The translations under genes were made by a program, and so were the position numbers. A stretch of DNA of 5,312 bases, from the NCBI GenBank assembly GCA_937875545.1, contig CALLYE010000163.1, positions 1-5,312 on the forward strand, read 5' to 3'. Within the stretch, counting starts at the first letter, position 1; every line of letters begins with the position of its first letter. This stretch comes from DTU078 sp002397345. GTDB taxonomy: Bacteria; Bacillota; Clostridia; Oscillospirales; CAG-272. Below, piece by piece: positions 1-4,969 of the stretch. The notes beneath the pieces are model-generated. The model saw only the letters and a program-made list of their open reading frames with translations, ran no database searches and was not told the DNA's origin.

Positions 1-66
1 CGCCGCAAGCGTCACGCCCACACGGTGGGCGGGGTGGTCGCTTCGAGCGCGTAACACGTGTTATCG
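1..66 (-). repeat. Edge fragment of dispersed repeat, inverted relative to the right-edge copies
   Basis: Positions 31-66 are the reverse complement of 5103-5138 with 31 of 36 bases matching by eye, including the shared cores GGGGTGGTC and GAGCGCGTAACA. The outer part (1-30) contains a hairpin, GCCCAC at 16-21 pairing with GTGGGC at 25-30, and does not obviously match the right-hand unit. No coding region is visible here. It is most likely the end of a non-coding dispersed element whose body lies outside the window. Confidence 0.75.
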
Positions 67-156
67 GGTCATGCTATGAAGTGGATAAACGTATTAAAAA
101 TGTTAATAATAGCTGTATCTAAAATTATTAAATTATTAAAACAATTGCAATATCTA

Positions 157-185
157 TTGACATTGCATTAAAATGTTGATATAAT
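157..185 (+). promoter_or_regulatory. Consensus sigma-A promoter for the CBM9-like surface protein
   Basis: TTGACA at 157-162 and TATAAT at 180-185 are both perfect consensus and separated by the optimal 17 bp. The upstream stretch from about 85 to 156 is strongly A+T rich with phased A/T runs, like an UP element. Transcription would start near 192, giving a leader of about 40 nt. No GTTAGC-type inverted repeat is present, so the feo operator is not shared. The sequence predicts strong constitutive expression unless a factor not recognisable here acts on it. Confidence 0.9.
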
Positions 186-229
186 AGACTTGAATATAAG
201 GCAAAATAACTTTGTGCGGAGGATTAATC

Positions 230-1195
230 ATGAAAAAAATTACAGCGGTCGTTATTCTTGTTTTAATGATAACGGCAATAGCGTTCCCGGCGTCGGCGCT
301 TGAACCCGGCTATACCTATCAGTGCGCGAAGCTTGTCAACGCGGTCACTCCCGACGGAAAAGTCACCGGCGGCGAATGGGACGACGCGGTGGCGCTCGTT
401 GTCAACGCCGACAACGAGACTGTTAAGACCTACGGTCAGTGGCAGGGCGGCAACAACCACAAATCCGCCGCCGATTTGTCCGTGACCTACAAGTTTAAAT
501 GGGACGACAAGAACTTGTACATACTCGAGCAGAGAATGGATAAAAACTTCATCATGAAGGGCGACGATACGGCGGGCGCGACTCCGTGGAACGGCGACGG
601 CACGCTGATGTTCCTCGCGTTTAATAAATCGGGCGAGTTTGCGTTTGAGGACGCGTACGAACCCTTCTGGGCGATGACGGAAGGCGGCAAGATTTCGTTT
701 GCGCTGCGCAGTTGGCTCAGCGGCGAATTCACGACGGATCAGACGCATCAGGGCAACTGGAAGGGCGCGGGCGCATATGACGCCGGCACCAAGACTCTCA
801 CTGTCGAGCTGGTTGTGCCGTTCTCCGATATAGGCGCAAAAAGCGGCTCGAAGGACGTCGCAGTCGGCACGAAGCTCCGCTTCACACCGATCATTGCCAA
901 TATCGACAGCGCCGACGATTATGGAACCTTCGCGGGTTCGTGGGATCAGCTTAACCTCCACGACCGTAAAAATACCGGCGACGCCGACACCACCGAGGGC
1001 GACGCCACTACCGAGTATCCGATCAACTGGGCGGGCATGGTTCTGACCGAAGCGCTCAAGGTCGATGCTCCCGCAACGGACACTTCGAAAACTCCGACCA
1101 CAGCCCCGTCAACTATGGATATGACGCTTGTCATGTCACTCGCGGGTCTGGCGCTCTCGGGCGGACTGATTGCGGTCAGCAAAAAGAGAAAATAA
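230..1195 (+). CDS. Secreted, C-terminally anchored protein with CBM9/DOMON-like domain
   Basis: 321 aa. Start ATG 230 is preferred over the in-frame TTG at 212 because GGAGG (218-222) sits 7 nt before it and a clean signal peptide follows: K2-K3, hydrophobic core 4-19, likely signal peptidase I cleavage after PASA (A23). Residues about 35-285 look like the carbohydrate-binding family 9 (CBM9_1/DOMON-like) beta-sandwich, with GGEWDDA (47-53), F-K-W-D-D-K-N-L-Y (89-97) and W-N-G-D-G (120-124), matching the usual pattern of G-x-x-D/E-W, W-D-D-x-x-L-Y and W-x-G-D. A Thr/Pro/Ser-rich linker leads to APSTM-D (292-297), a hydrophobic helix (about 299-317) and a KKRK tail. This is the layout of a sortase sorting signal with a degenerate LPXTG. 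The protein should therefore be displayed on the cell surface. A glycan ligand is the family expectation; heme binding, known in other DOMON proteins, cannot be excluded. No catalytic domain is seen. Confidence 0.85.
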   Translation: MKKITAVVILVLMITAIAFPASALEPGYTYQCAKLVNAVTPDGKVTGGEWDDAVALVVNADNETVKTYGQWQGGNNHKSAADLSVTYKFKWDDKNLYILEQRMDKNFIMKGDDTAGATPWNGDGTLMFLAFNKSGEFAFEDAYEPFWAMTEGGKISFALRSWLSGEFTTDQTHQGNWKGAGAYDAGTKTLTVELVVPFSDIGAKSGSKDVAVGTKLRFTPIIANIDSADDYGTFAGSWDQLNLHDRKNTGDADTTEGDATTEYPINWAGMVLTEALKVDAPATDTSKTPTTAPSTMDMTLVMSLAGLALSGGLIAVSKKRK

Positions 1196-1213
1196 TAAAA
1201 ATAACAATTAATG

Positions 1214-1240
1214 TAGGGGCGGATCCTGTATCCGCCCCTA
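1214..1240 (+). repeat. Hairpin repeat behind the CBM9-like gene, possible terminator
   Basis: A perfect 11-bp stem, TAGGGGCGGAT (1214-1224) pairing with ATCCGCCCCTA (1230-1240), encloses a 5-nt loop. It begins 18 nt after the stop codon. No T-tract follows, so it is not a textbook intrinsic terminator, but it could stop RNA polymerase inefficiently or protect the mRNA 3' end. The GTAGGGG-CGG...CCG-CCCC layout recurs at 5051-5076 and is a type of intergenic hairpin I associate with clostridial genomes. It lies between convergent genes. Confidence 0.7.
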
Positions 1241-1368
1241 TAACGTTATATAAAGAGGAGATACGTTCAAGGGTTACACCATTGAGCAACCCCGCGATAA
1301 TTTATTTCTCTAAGAAACGTTGTCTACGAAGAAAAGCCCAAAATAATATTGTTATTACATTTATTACT

Positions 1369-1415
1369 AAAGTTTTTGCGGAGCTTTTTTCAAAAAGCGA
1401 CCGTATCCCCGTCCC
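1369..1415 (+). repeat. Dispersed hairpin repeat, copy A (downstream of the DtxR-type gene)
   Basis: This copy shares the segments TTTTTGCGGAGCTTTTTT and AAAAAGCGACCGTATCCCCGT with copy C (1993-2041), and is inverted relative to copy B (1816-1894). GCTTTTT and AAAAAGC form a small palindrome in the centre. It begins 12 bp beyond the 3' end of the minus-strand regulator gene, so the regulator transcript would read through it. No protein is encoded. Confidence 0.85.
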
Positions 1416-1426
1416 TCCCCCGGCTT

Positions 1427-1798
1427 TTATTTTTTCATTTTAAGGGCGTACTCACGGATTTTATCGAAGGTCTGCTGACTGATGACGTGCTCGATCCGGC
1501 AGGCGTCCTCGGCGGCGGTTTTTTTATCCACACCGATAGCGGCGAGACAGCTCGCCAGCAGTGTGTGACGCTCGTACATCGATTGCGCGATCGCAAGACC
1601 GCTGTCGGTCAGCGTGATCGTGCCGTCCGGGTCCATGTGGATGTGACCGCTCTCACGCAGCTTTTTCATGGCGATACTGACACTGGGCTTCGAGAAGTCA
1701 AGCTCGGTCGCTATGTCAATGGAACGCACCGAGCCAAGCTTGTTCTTTAAAATTAATATCGATTCCAGATAGTTTTCCGCCGATTCGTATATGTTCAT
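1427..1798 (-). CDS. Short DtxR-family metal-dependent transcriptional repressor
   Basis: 123 aa. Start ATG 1796-1798 is preceded on the minus strand by AAAGGA (1805-1810) at 6-nt spacing. Residues 1-62 form the winged helix-turn-helix; the recognition helix is around S36-K-P-S-V-S-I-A-M-K-K-L47. Residues 63-123 form the dimerisation and metal-binding helices. Aligned from memory to Corynebacterium DtxR, primary-site ligands C102, E105 and H106 correspond to C100, E103 and H104 (motif C-R-I-E-H-V), while M10 is N9. Of the ancillary site, H79 is kept as H78, but E83 and H98 become A82 and A96. The protein ends at the MntR-like core, without the SH3-like third domain of DtxR/IdeR. It lies divergent to feoA-feoB, which supports Fe(II)-dependent repression of feo. 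Manganese sensing (MntR type) is the alternative; the Cys in the C-R-x-E-H motif argues for the iron-sensing branch. It is bracketed by inverted hairpin repeats. Confidence 0.93.
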   Translation of the reverse strand: MNIYESAENYLESILILKNKLGSVRSIDIATELDFSKPSVSIAMKKLRESGHIHMDPDGTITLTDSGLAIAQSMYERHTLLASCLAAIGVDKKTAAEDACRIEHVISQQTFDKIREYALKMKK

Positions 1799-1815
1799 AA
1801 AATATCCTTTGAACA

Positions 1816-1894
1816 GGGTACGGGGGTACGGGGGTACGGTCGCTTTTCAATTCTCAGCATAGCTGAGAATTTTAAAAGCTCCGCAAAAACTTTT
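1816..1894 (-). repeat. Dispersed hairpin repeat, copy B, inverted and enlarged
   Basis: On the minus strand this reads AAAAGTTTTTGCGGAGC, then a long hairpin, then GAAAAGCGACCGTACCCCCG, matching copies A and C in inverted orientation. It differs from them in two ways: the central palindrome is lengthened by an extra inverted repeat (1849-1871), and the C/G-rich end is an 8-bp tandem, TACGGGGG at 1819-1826 and 1827-1834 on the plus strand. It lies just upstream of the regulator ribosome binding site, inside its probable mRNA leader. Confidence 0.85.
1849..1871. repeat. Perfect palindrome inside repeat copy B
   Basis: AATTCTCAGC (1849-1858) and GCTGAGAATT (1862-1871) are perfect inverted 10-bp arms around ATA. 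Outside them GCTTTT (1842-1847) pairs with AAAAGC (1874-1879), giving a long, nearly continuous stem. The 10-bp arms are absent from copies A and C. In RNA it would be a stable hairpin about 40-50 nt ahead of the regulator start codon. A protein-binding palindrome is also possible. Confidence 0.75.
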
Positions 1895-1992
1895 AGACTA
1901 AAACAAAAACAATATTTTATAAATAAATATTATTAGGATATTGCCATTGATTGGGCTTAAAAAGAAATTTTTCCCACGAATAACCTTTTGTC
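1895..1992. other. A+T-rich spacer between repeat copies B and C
   Basis: This stretch has no open reading frame, hairpin of note or recognisable site. It is the centre of the 457-bp interval between the regulator and feoA; the rest of that interval holds copies B and C, two promoters and an operator. If copies B and C pair in the regulator leader RNA, this segment would be the loop. Confidence 0.6.
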
Positions 1993-2041
1993 AAAAGTTT
2001 TGCGGAGCTTTTTCAAAAGCGACCGTATCCCCGTTCCCCCC
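1993..2041 (+). repeat. Dispersed hairpin repeat, copy C (regulator-feoA interval)
   Basis: AAAAGTTTTGCGGAGCTTTT and CAAAAGCGACCGTATCCCCG match copy A nearly base for base, with one fewer T or A in the runs and a longer C-run at the end. It is inverted relative to copy B about 100 bp away, so B and C are complementary on the same strand over about 40 nt. It is non-coding. Confidence 0.85.
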
Positions 2042-2087
2042 GTATCTTCGTCACCTGTAACTGTTATTCAGCATATTGTATATAATA

Positions 2088-2116
2088 ATATTAGCACAAA
2101 CCCGCTTTTTTTTCAA
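2088..2116 (-). promoter_or_regulatory. Candidate promoter for the DtxR-type regulator
   Basis: On the minus strand TTGAAA (2111-2116, 5 of 6 consensus) is followed after 17 bp by TAATAT (2088-2093, 4 of 6). Transcription would begin near 2081 and run leftward through repeats C and B before reaching the regulator start at 1798, a leader of about 280 nt. Its -35 lies only 8 bp from the feoA -35 on the other strand. A single TTAGC half-site (2091-2095) overlaps the -10, but no full operator does. A+T-rich DNA gives chance matches, so this is tentative. Confidence 0.45.
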
Positions 2117-2124
2117 TACCTCTA

Positions 2125-2153
2125 TTGACAAACGCGGGCAGCGGTGGTAAACT
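2125..2153 (+). promoter_or_regulatory. Promoter of the feoA-feoB cluster
   Basis: TTGACA (2125-2130, perfect) and TAAACT (2148-2153, 4 of 6) are separated by 17 bp. The expected start is about 2160, leaving a leader of about 95 nt before feoA. The operator-like inverted repeat at 2163-2180 would cover the first transcribed bases, a standard position for a repressor that blocks initiation or promoter escape. Confidence 0.75.
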
Positions 2154-2162
2154 ATACACAGT

Positions 2163-2180
2163 GGTTAGCCGGCGCTAACC
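2163..2180. promoter_or_regulatory. Candidate iron-regulator operator O1, upstream of feoA
   Basis: GGTTAGC (2163-2169) and GCTAACC (2174-2180) are perfect 7-bp inverted arms around CGGC. The site begins 9 bp after the feoA -10. The half-site GGTTAG is that of the classical DtxR box, in which the two halves are 1 bp apart; here they are 6 bp apart. The same core recurs at 2553-2568. The divergent DtxR-family gene is the obvious candidate ligand, by inference. An RNA hairpin is the alternative reading. Confidence 0.75.
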
Positions 2181-2255
2181 CTTCGGATAGCGTTATGAAT
2201 CACGCATAATTTTAGACAGGGAACAGGCAAATATAGTGAGGGGCGGGGAATTTAT

Positions 2256-2492
2256 ATGCAGACACTGAAAACGGTTAAATGCGGGGAGACTGTGCGCGTT
2301 GTTAAGCTGAACGGCGGGGGCGAAAAGCGCCGGTTCATGGACATGGGCATCACGCGCGGCGCGGAGATTTTCGTGCGCAGGTTCGCGCCGCTGGGCGACC
2401 CCATGCAGATCGCGGTCAGGGGATACGAGCTGTCGCTGCGGAAATCCGACGCCGAAATGATCGAGGTCATGCAGGGCGCGGAACAGTATTAA
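2256..2492 (+). CDS. feoA: Ferrous iron transport protein A (FeoA)
   Basis: 78 aa, the usual FeoA length, forming one SH3-like beta-barrel. Family features include the opening T-V-K-C-G-E (6-11), the central R-R-F-M-D-M-G-I-T-R-G-A-E-I (25-38), G-D-P-M-Q-I-A-V-R-G-Y-E-L-S-L-R (47-62), and an I/V-rich final strand. FeoA is a small cytoplasmic protein that works with FeoB in Fe(II) uptake, probably by modulating its G domain or assembly. The start ATG 2256 has GGGGA (2245-2249) 6 nt upstream. It is the first gene of the cluster, behind the TTGACA promoter and operator O1. The 102-nt gap to feoB is wide for this gene pair and holds a second operator-like repeat. Confidence 0.95.
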   Translation: MQTLKTVKCGETVRVVKLNGGGEKRRFMDMGITRGAEIFVRRFAPLGDPMQIAVRGYELSLRKSDAEMIEVMQGAEQY

Positions 2493-2505
2493 CGGGCGCG
2501 TTCGG

Positions 2506-2541
2506 TTGCGGGCTGTATATGCTTATCGCAAATTTTATTTT
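2506..2541 (+). terminator. Possible weak attenuator between feoA and feoB
   Basis: TTGCG (2506-2510) can pair with CGCAA (2527-2531), and a T-rich tract (2533-2544, interrupted by one A) follows. The stem is only 5 bp, or 6 with a G-U pair, and the loop is long, so termination would be partial at best. It could reduce read-through from feoA to feoB. The T-tract may equally be chance or the upstream part of a promoter. Confidence 0.25.
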
Positions 2542-2552
2542 TTTACCGCGCT

Positions 2553-2568
2553 GTTAGCCGCAGCTAAC
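2553..2568. promoter_or_regulatory. Candidate operator O2, between feoA and feoB
   Basis: GTTAGC (2553-2558) and GCTAAC (2563-2568) are perfect inverted arms around CGCA, with the same core and same 4-bp centre length as O1 (2163-2180). It lies 26 bp ahead of the feoB start codon. Two copies of one 16-bp pattern ahead of two consecutive genes argue for a protein-binding site. No convincing -35/-10 pair is seen nearby; TTGCGG at 2506 with CAAATT at 2529 is poor. It may act on a weak internal promoter or as a roadblock. Confidence 0.65.
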
Positions 2569-2594
2569 CAAATTTATTGTAACGGGAGAGGCAC

Positions 2595-4766
2595 ATGTCT
2601 GTAAAAATCGCGCTTGCCGGCAATCCGAACAGCGGCAAGACGACGCTGTTCAACGCGCTGACCGGCTCAAATCAATATGTAGGCAACTGGCCGGGCGTTA
2701 CCGTCGAGAAAAAAGAAGGGCAGCTTAAGGGTCAAAAAGATATAACCGTCATCGATTTGCCCGGCATCTATTCTCTTTCACCGTATACGCTCGAGGAGGT
2801 CGTCACAAGAAACTATCTTGTGGAAGAACGCCCCGACGTCATCCTCAACATTGTGGACGGCACCGGTTTAGAGCGGCACCTGTTTCTTTCCACCCAGCTT
2901 ATCGAACTGGGCATTCCGGTCGTTGTGGCGATCAACATGATGGACGTGGTCAGGCGTAACGGCGACGGGATCGACACCGAAATTTTGTCGAAAGCGCTGG
3001 GCTGCGCGGTTGTGGAAATCTCGGCGCTGAAGGGCGCCGGAGTGAATGAAGCGGCGCAGACCGCTATTCAAATGGCGCAGACCGGCAGGTCGGTCCCACG
3101 GCACAATTTTTCCGGCAGCGTGGAACACATGCTCGCCCACATCGAGGAAGCGGTTTTACACGATTTGCCGGAAGAACGGCAGCGGTGGTACGCAATCAAG
3201 CTGTTCGAGCGCGACCGAAAGATCATCGGACAGTTGAAATTAGACGAAAAAGCCCTCGCCCATATCGATGGCGACATCAAAGAATGCGAAAAAGCGTTGG
3301 ACGACGACAGCGAAAGCATTATAACGACCGAGCGTTATGAATACATAGATTCAGTTATAAAAGATTGTTATAAAATCAAAGATAAGGGCAAAATGAGCGT
3401 GTCCGACAAAATCGACCGGATTGTGACCAACCGCTGGCTGGCGCTGCCCATCTTTGCGCTGGTAATGGTGCTCGTCTATGCCGTGTCGGTCACAACCCTG
3501 GGCGGTTGGGTGACAAATTGGATGCGCGGCGGCGTTTTCGGCAGCGGCTGGCACCTGCTCGGCATTAAAGATCTGTATGTGCCCGGCGTGCCTGTGCTCG
3601 TGGAAGGTTTATTAAATGCCGTTGGCTGCGCCGATTGGCTGCAGGGGCTTATACTGAACGGCATTATAGCCGGTGTGGGCGCGGTGCTGGGGTTTGTGCC
3701 GCAGATATTTATTCTGTTCATCTTCCTCGGCTTTCTTGAAGGCTGCGGCTATATGGCGCGCATCGCTTTTATACTTGACCGTGTGTTCCGCAAATTCGGG
3801 CTGTCGGGCAAATCTTTCATCCCGATGCTCATCGGCAGCGGCTGCAGCGTGCCGGGCATCATGGCGTCACGCACGATCGAGAGCGACCGCGACCGCAAAA
3901 TAACGGTCATGACCACCTCGTTCATCCCGTGCAGCGCGAAACTGCCGGTTATCGCCATGATTGGCGGCGCGCTGCTCGGCGGCGCGTGGTGGGTGGCGCC
4001 GAGCGCCTATTTCATAGGCATCGCGGCTGTTATTCTGTCGGGAACGGCTCTGAAAAAGTTGAAATTATTCTCTGGCGGCGCCGCGCCCTTCGTCATGGAG
4101 CTGCCCGCGTATCAATTACCGACGTTTAGCGGTGTGATGCGCAGCACATGGGAGCGCGCCTGGTCGTTCATCAAAAAGGCGGGTACGGTTATACTGCTCT
4201 CGACCGTGGTGATCTGGTTTGGTTCCGGTTTCGGCTGGTCGAACGGCTCTTTCGGCAGGGTGGAGATGGCGGACAGCATTCTTGCGGCTGCGGGAAGCGC
4301 GATTTCGTGGGTGTTCGCTCCGCTTGGCTGGGGCAACTGGGAGGCCGCCGTTGCGACGCTCACAGGGCTGATTGCAAAAGAAAACATCGTCAGCACGTTC
4401 GGTATACTGTACGGGTTTAAAGAAGCGGCCGGGAATGGAACCGAGGTGTGGGGAGCGTTTGCCGCAAGCTTCACCGCGCTGTCCGCCTATTCGTTCCTCG
4501 TATTCAACCTGCTGTGCGCTCCGTGTTTCGCGGCGATGGCGGCTATCAGACGCGAAATGAACAGCGCGGGTTGGTTTTGGTTTGCGATAGGCTATCAAAC
4601 CGGGCTTGCTTATCTGGTATCGCTCGGCATATATCAGCTCGGCATGCTGTTTACGACAGGCGCGTTTGGGCTCGGCACGGTCACAGCAATTGCGGCGGTC
4701 GGTTTGGTCGGATACGTGCTGCTCAAAAAGCAGAGCATAAAAAAACCGGAGCCTGTATTCCGGTAA
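2595..4766 (+). CDS. feoB: Ferrous iron transporter FeoB (G-protein-coupled Fe(II) permease)
   Basis: 723 aa, full length for the family. The start ATG 2595 has GGGAG (2584-2588) at 6-nt spacing. The N-terminal cytoplasmic G domain (about 1-165) has G1 GNPNSGKT (9-16), switch I/G2 with T36 in VGNWPGVTVE (29-38), G3 DLPG (54-57), G4 NMMD (114-117) and G5 SALKG (143-147). A charged helical GDI-like region (about 166-270) follows. The membrane domain starts near W281 and carries the two inverted gate-type blocks: G-F-V-P-Q-I (366-371) to GSGCSVPG (414-421, Cys417) and G-L-I-A-K-E-N (591-597). F-I-P-C-S-A-K-L-P (443-451, Cys446) and the conserved F-V-M-E-L-P (499-504) lie between them. GTP binding and hydrolysis by the G domain drives or gates Fe(II) entry. 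It is co-oriented with feoA and followed after 14 nt by the Cys-rich accessory gene. One oddity: the usual D-A-T-N-L-E-R-N is D-G-T-G-L-E-R-H at 88-95. All GTPase signature residues are intact, so it should be functional. Confidence 0.98.
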   Translation: MSVKIALAGNPNSGKTTLFNALTGSNQYVGNWPGVTVEKKEGQLKGQKDITVIDLPGIYSLSPYTLEEVVTRNYLVEERPDVILNIVDGTGLERHLFLSTQLIELGIPVVVAINMMDVVRRNGDGIDTEILSKALGCAVVEISALKGAGVNEAAQTAIQMAQTGRSVPRHNFSGSVEHMLAHIEEAVLHDLPEERQRWYAIKLFERDRKIIGQLKLDEKALAHIDGDIKECEKALDDDSESIITTERYEYIDSVIKDCYKIKDKGKMSVSDKIDRIVTNRWLALPIFALVMVLVYAVSVTTLGGWVTNWMRGGVFGSGWHLLGIKDLYVPGVPVLVEGLLNAVGCADWLQGLILNGIIAGVGAVLGFVPQIFILFIFLGFLEGCGYMARIAFILDRVFRKFGLSGKSFIPMLIGSGCSVPGIMASRTIESDRDRKITVMTTSFIPCSAKLPVIAMIGGALLGGAWWVAPSAYFIGIAAVILSGTALKKLKLFSGGAAPFVMELPAYQLPTFSGVMRSTWERAWSFIKKAGTVILLSTVVIWFGSGFGWSNGSFGRVEMADSILAAAGSAISWVFAPLGWGNWEAAVATLTGLIAKENIVSTFGILYGFKEAAGNGTEVWGAFAASFTALSAYSFLVFNLLCAPCFAAMAAIRREMNSAGWFWFAIGYQTGLAYLVSLGIYQLGMLFTTGAFGLGTVTAIAAVGLVGYVLLKKQSIKKPEPVFR

Positions 4767-4780
4767 ACGGGGTGATTTTA

Positions 4781-4969
4781 ATGGGAACGTTTTTAGTGGG
4801 GTTTATCGTCGCCGTTATATTAGCGCTTGCGGCTTATAAGCTATACAAGGATCGCAAAAACCGCAAGGGTTGCGGTGCCTGCTGCTCGGGCTGCCCGCAC
4901 AGCAGCGCCTGCGCCCGCGCGGGGGAACGGGGAGAACGTGGGGGAACGGAGATACGCCGGGGGAGTTAG
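4781..4969 (+). CDS. FeoB-associated Cys-rich small membrane protein, with extended tail
   Basis: 62 aa. The start ATG 4781 is set by GGGGTGA (4769-4775) at 5-nt spacing, 14 nt after the feoB stop; longer in-frame upstream starts would overlap feoB in another frame and are unlikely. One transmembrane helix (about 3-19) is followed by a basic stop-transfer stretch K-L-Y-K-D-R-K-N-R-K (20-29), then a Cys cluster: C31, C34, C35, C38, P39-H40, C44 (pattern C-x2-C-C-x2-C-P-H-x3-C). This is the layout of the FeoB-associated Cys-rich membrane protein family, found next to feoB in Firmicutes. Its role is not established; Fe(II) handling at the FeoB cytoplasmic side is the usual guess. Family members normally end about at the last Cys. 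Here residues 45-62, rich in Gly/Arg/Glu, are encoded by G-rich quasi-repetitive DNA that looks non-coding in origin. Confidence 0.9.
   Translation: MGTFLVGFIVAVILALAAYKLYKDRKNRKGCGACCSGCPHSSACARAGERGERGGTEIRRGS

Noticed and set aside
142..167. Repeated ATTGCA around the first -35 box as a possible operator
   Set aside because: Two 6-bp matches 18 bp apart in A+T-rich DNA are too weak, and the downstream copy lacks the flanking symmetry of the first.
212..229. TTG start six codons upstream of the CBM9-like gene
   Set aside because: It would place the ribosome binding site inside the gene and interrupt the signal peptide start; ATG 230 fits better.
263..961. Long minus-strand open frame (232 codons) opposite the CBM9-like gene
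   Set aside because: It is an antisense shadow caused by codon bias of the real gene; the product is Arg/Val rich with no recognisable domain and no good ribosome binding site.
1349..1750. Plus-strand open frame (133 codons) opposite the DtxR-type regulator
   Set aside because: The minus-strand product is a clear DtxR-family protein; the plus-strand frame starts in the repeat region and has no family features.
2160..2255. Riboswitch in the feoA leader
   Set aside because: The leader is only about 95 nt; apart from the operator repeat there is just a 5-bp stem (2193-2209). No known riboswitch core could be recognised.
4448..4780. Upstream extension of the Cys-rich gene within feoB
   Set aside because: The extra residues overlap feoB in another frame and are typical shadow sequence. 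ATG 4781 has the ribosome binding site and the membrane helix directly after it.
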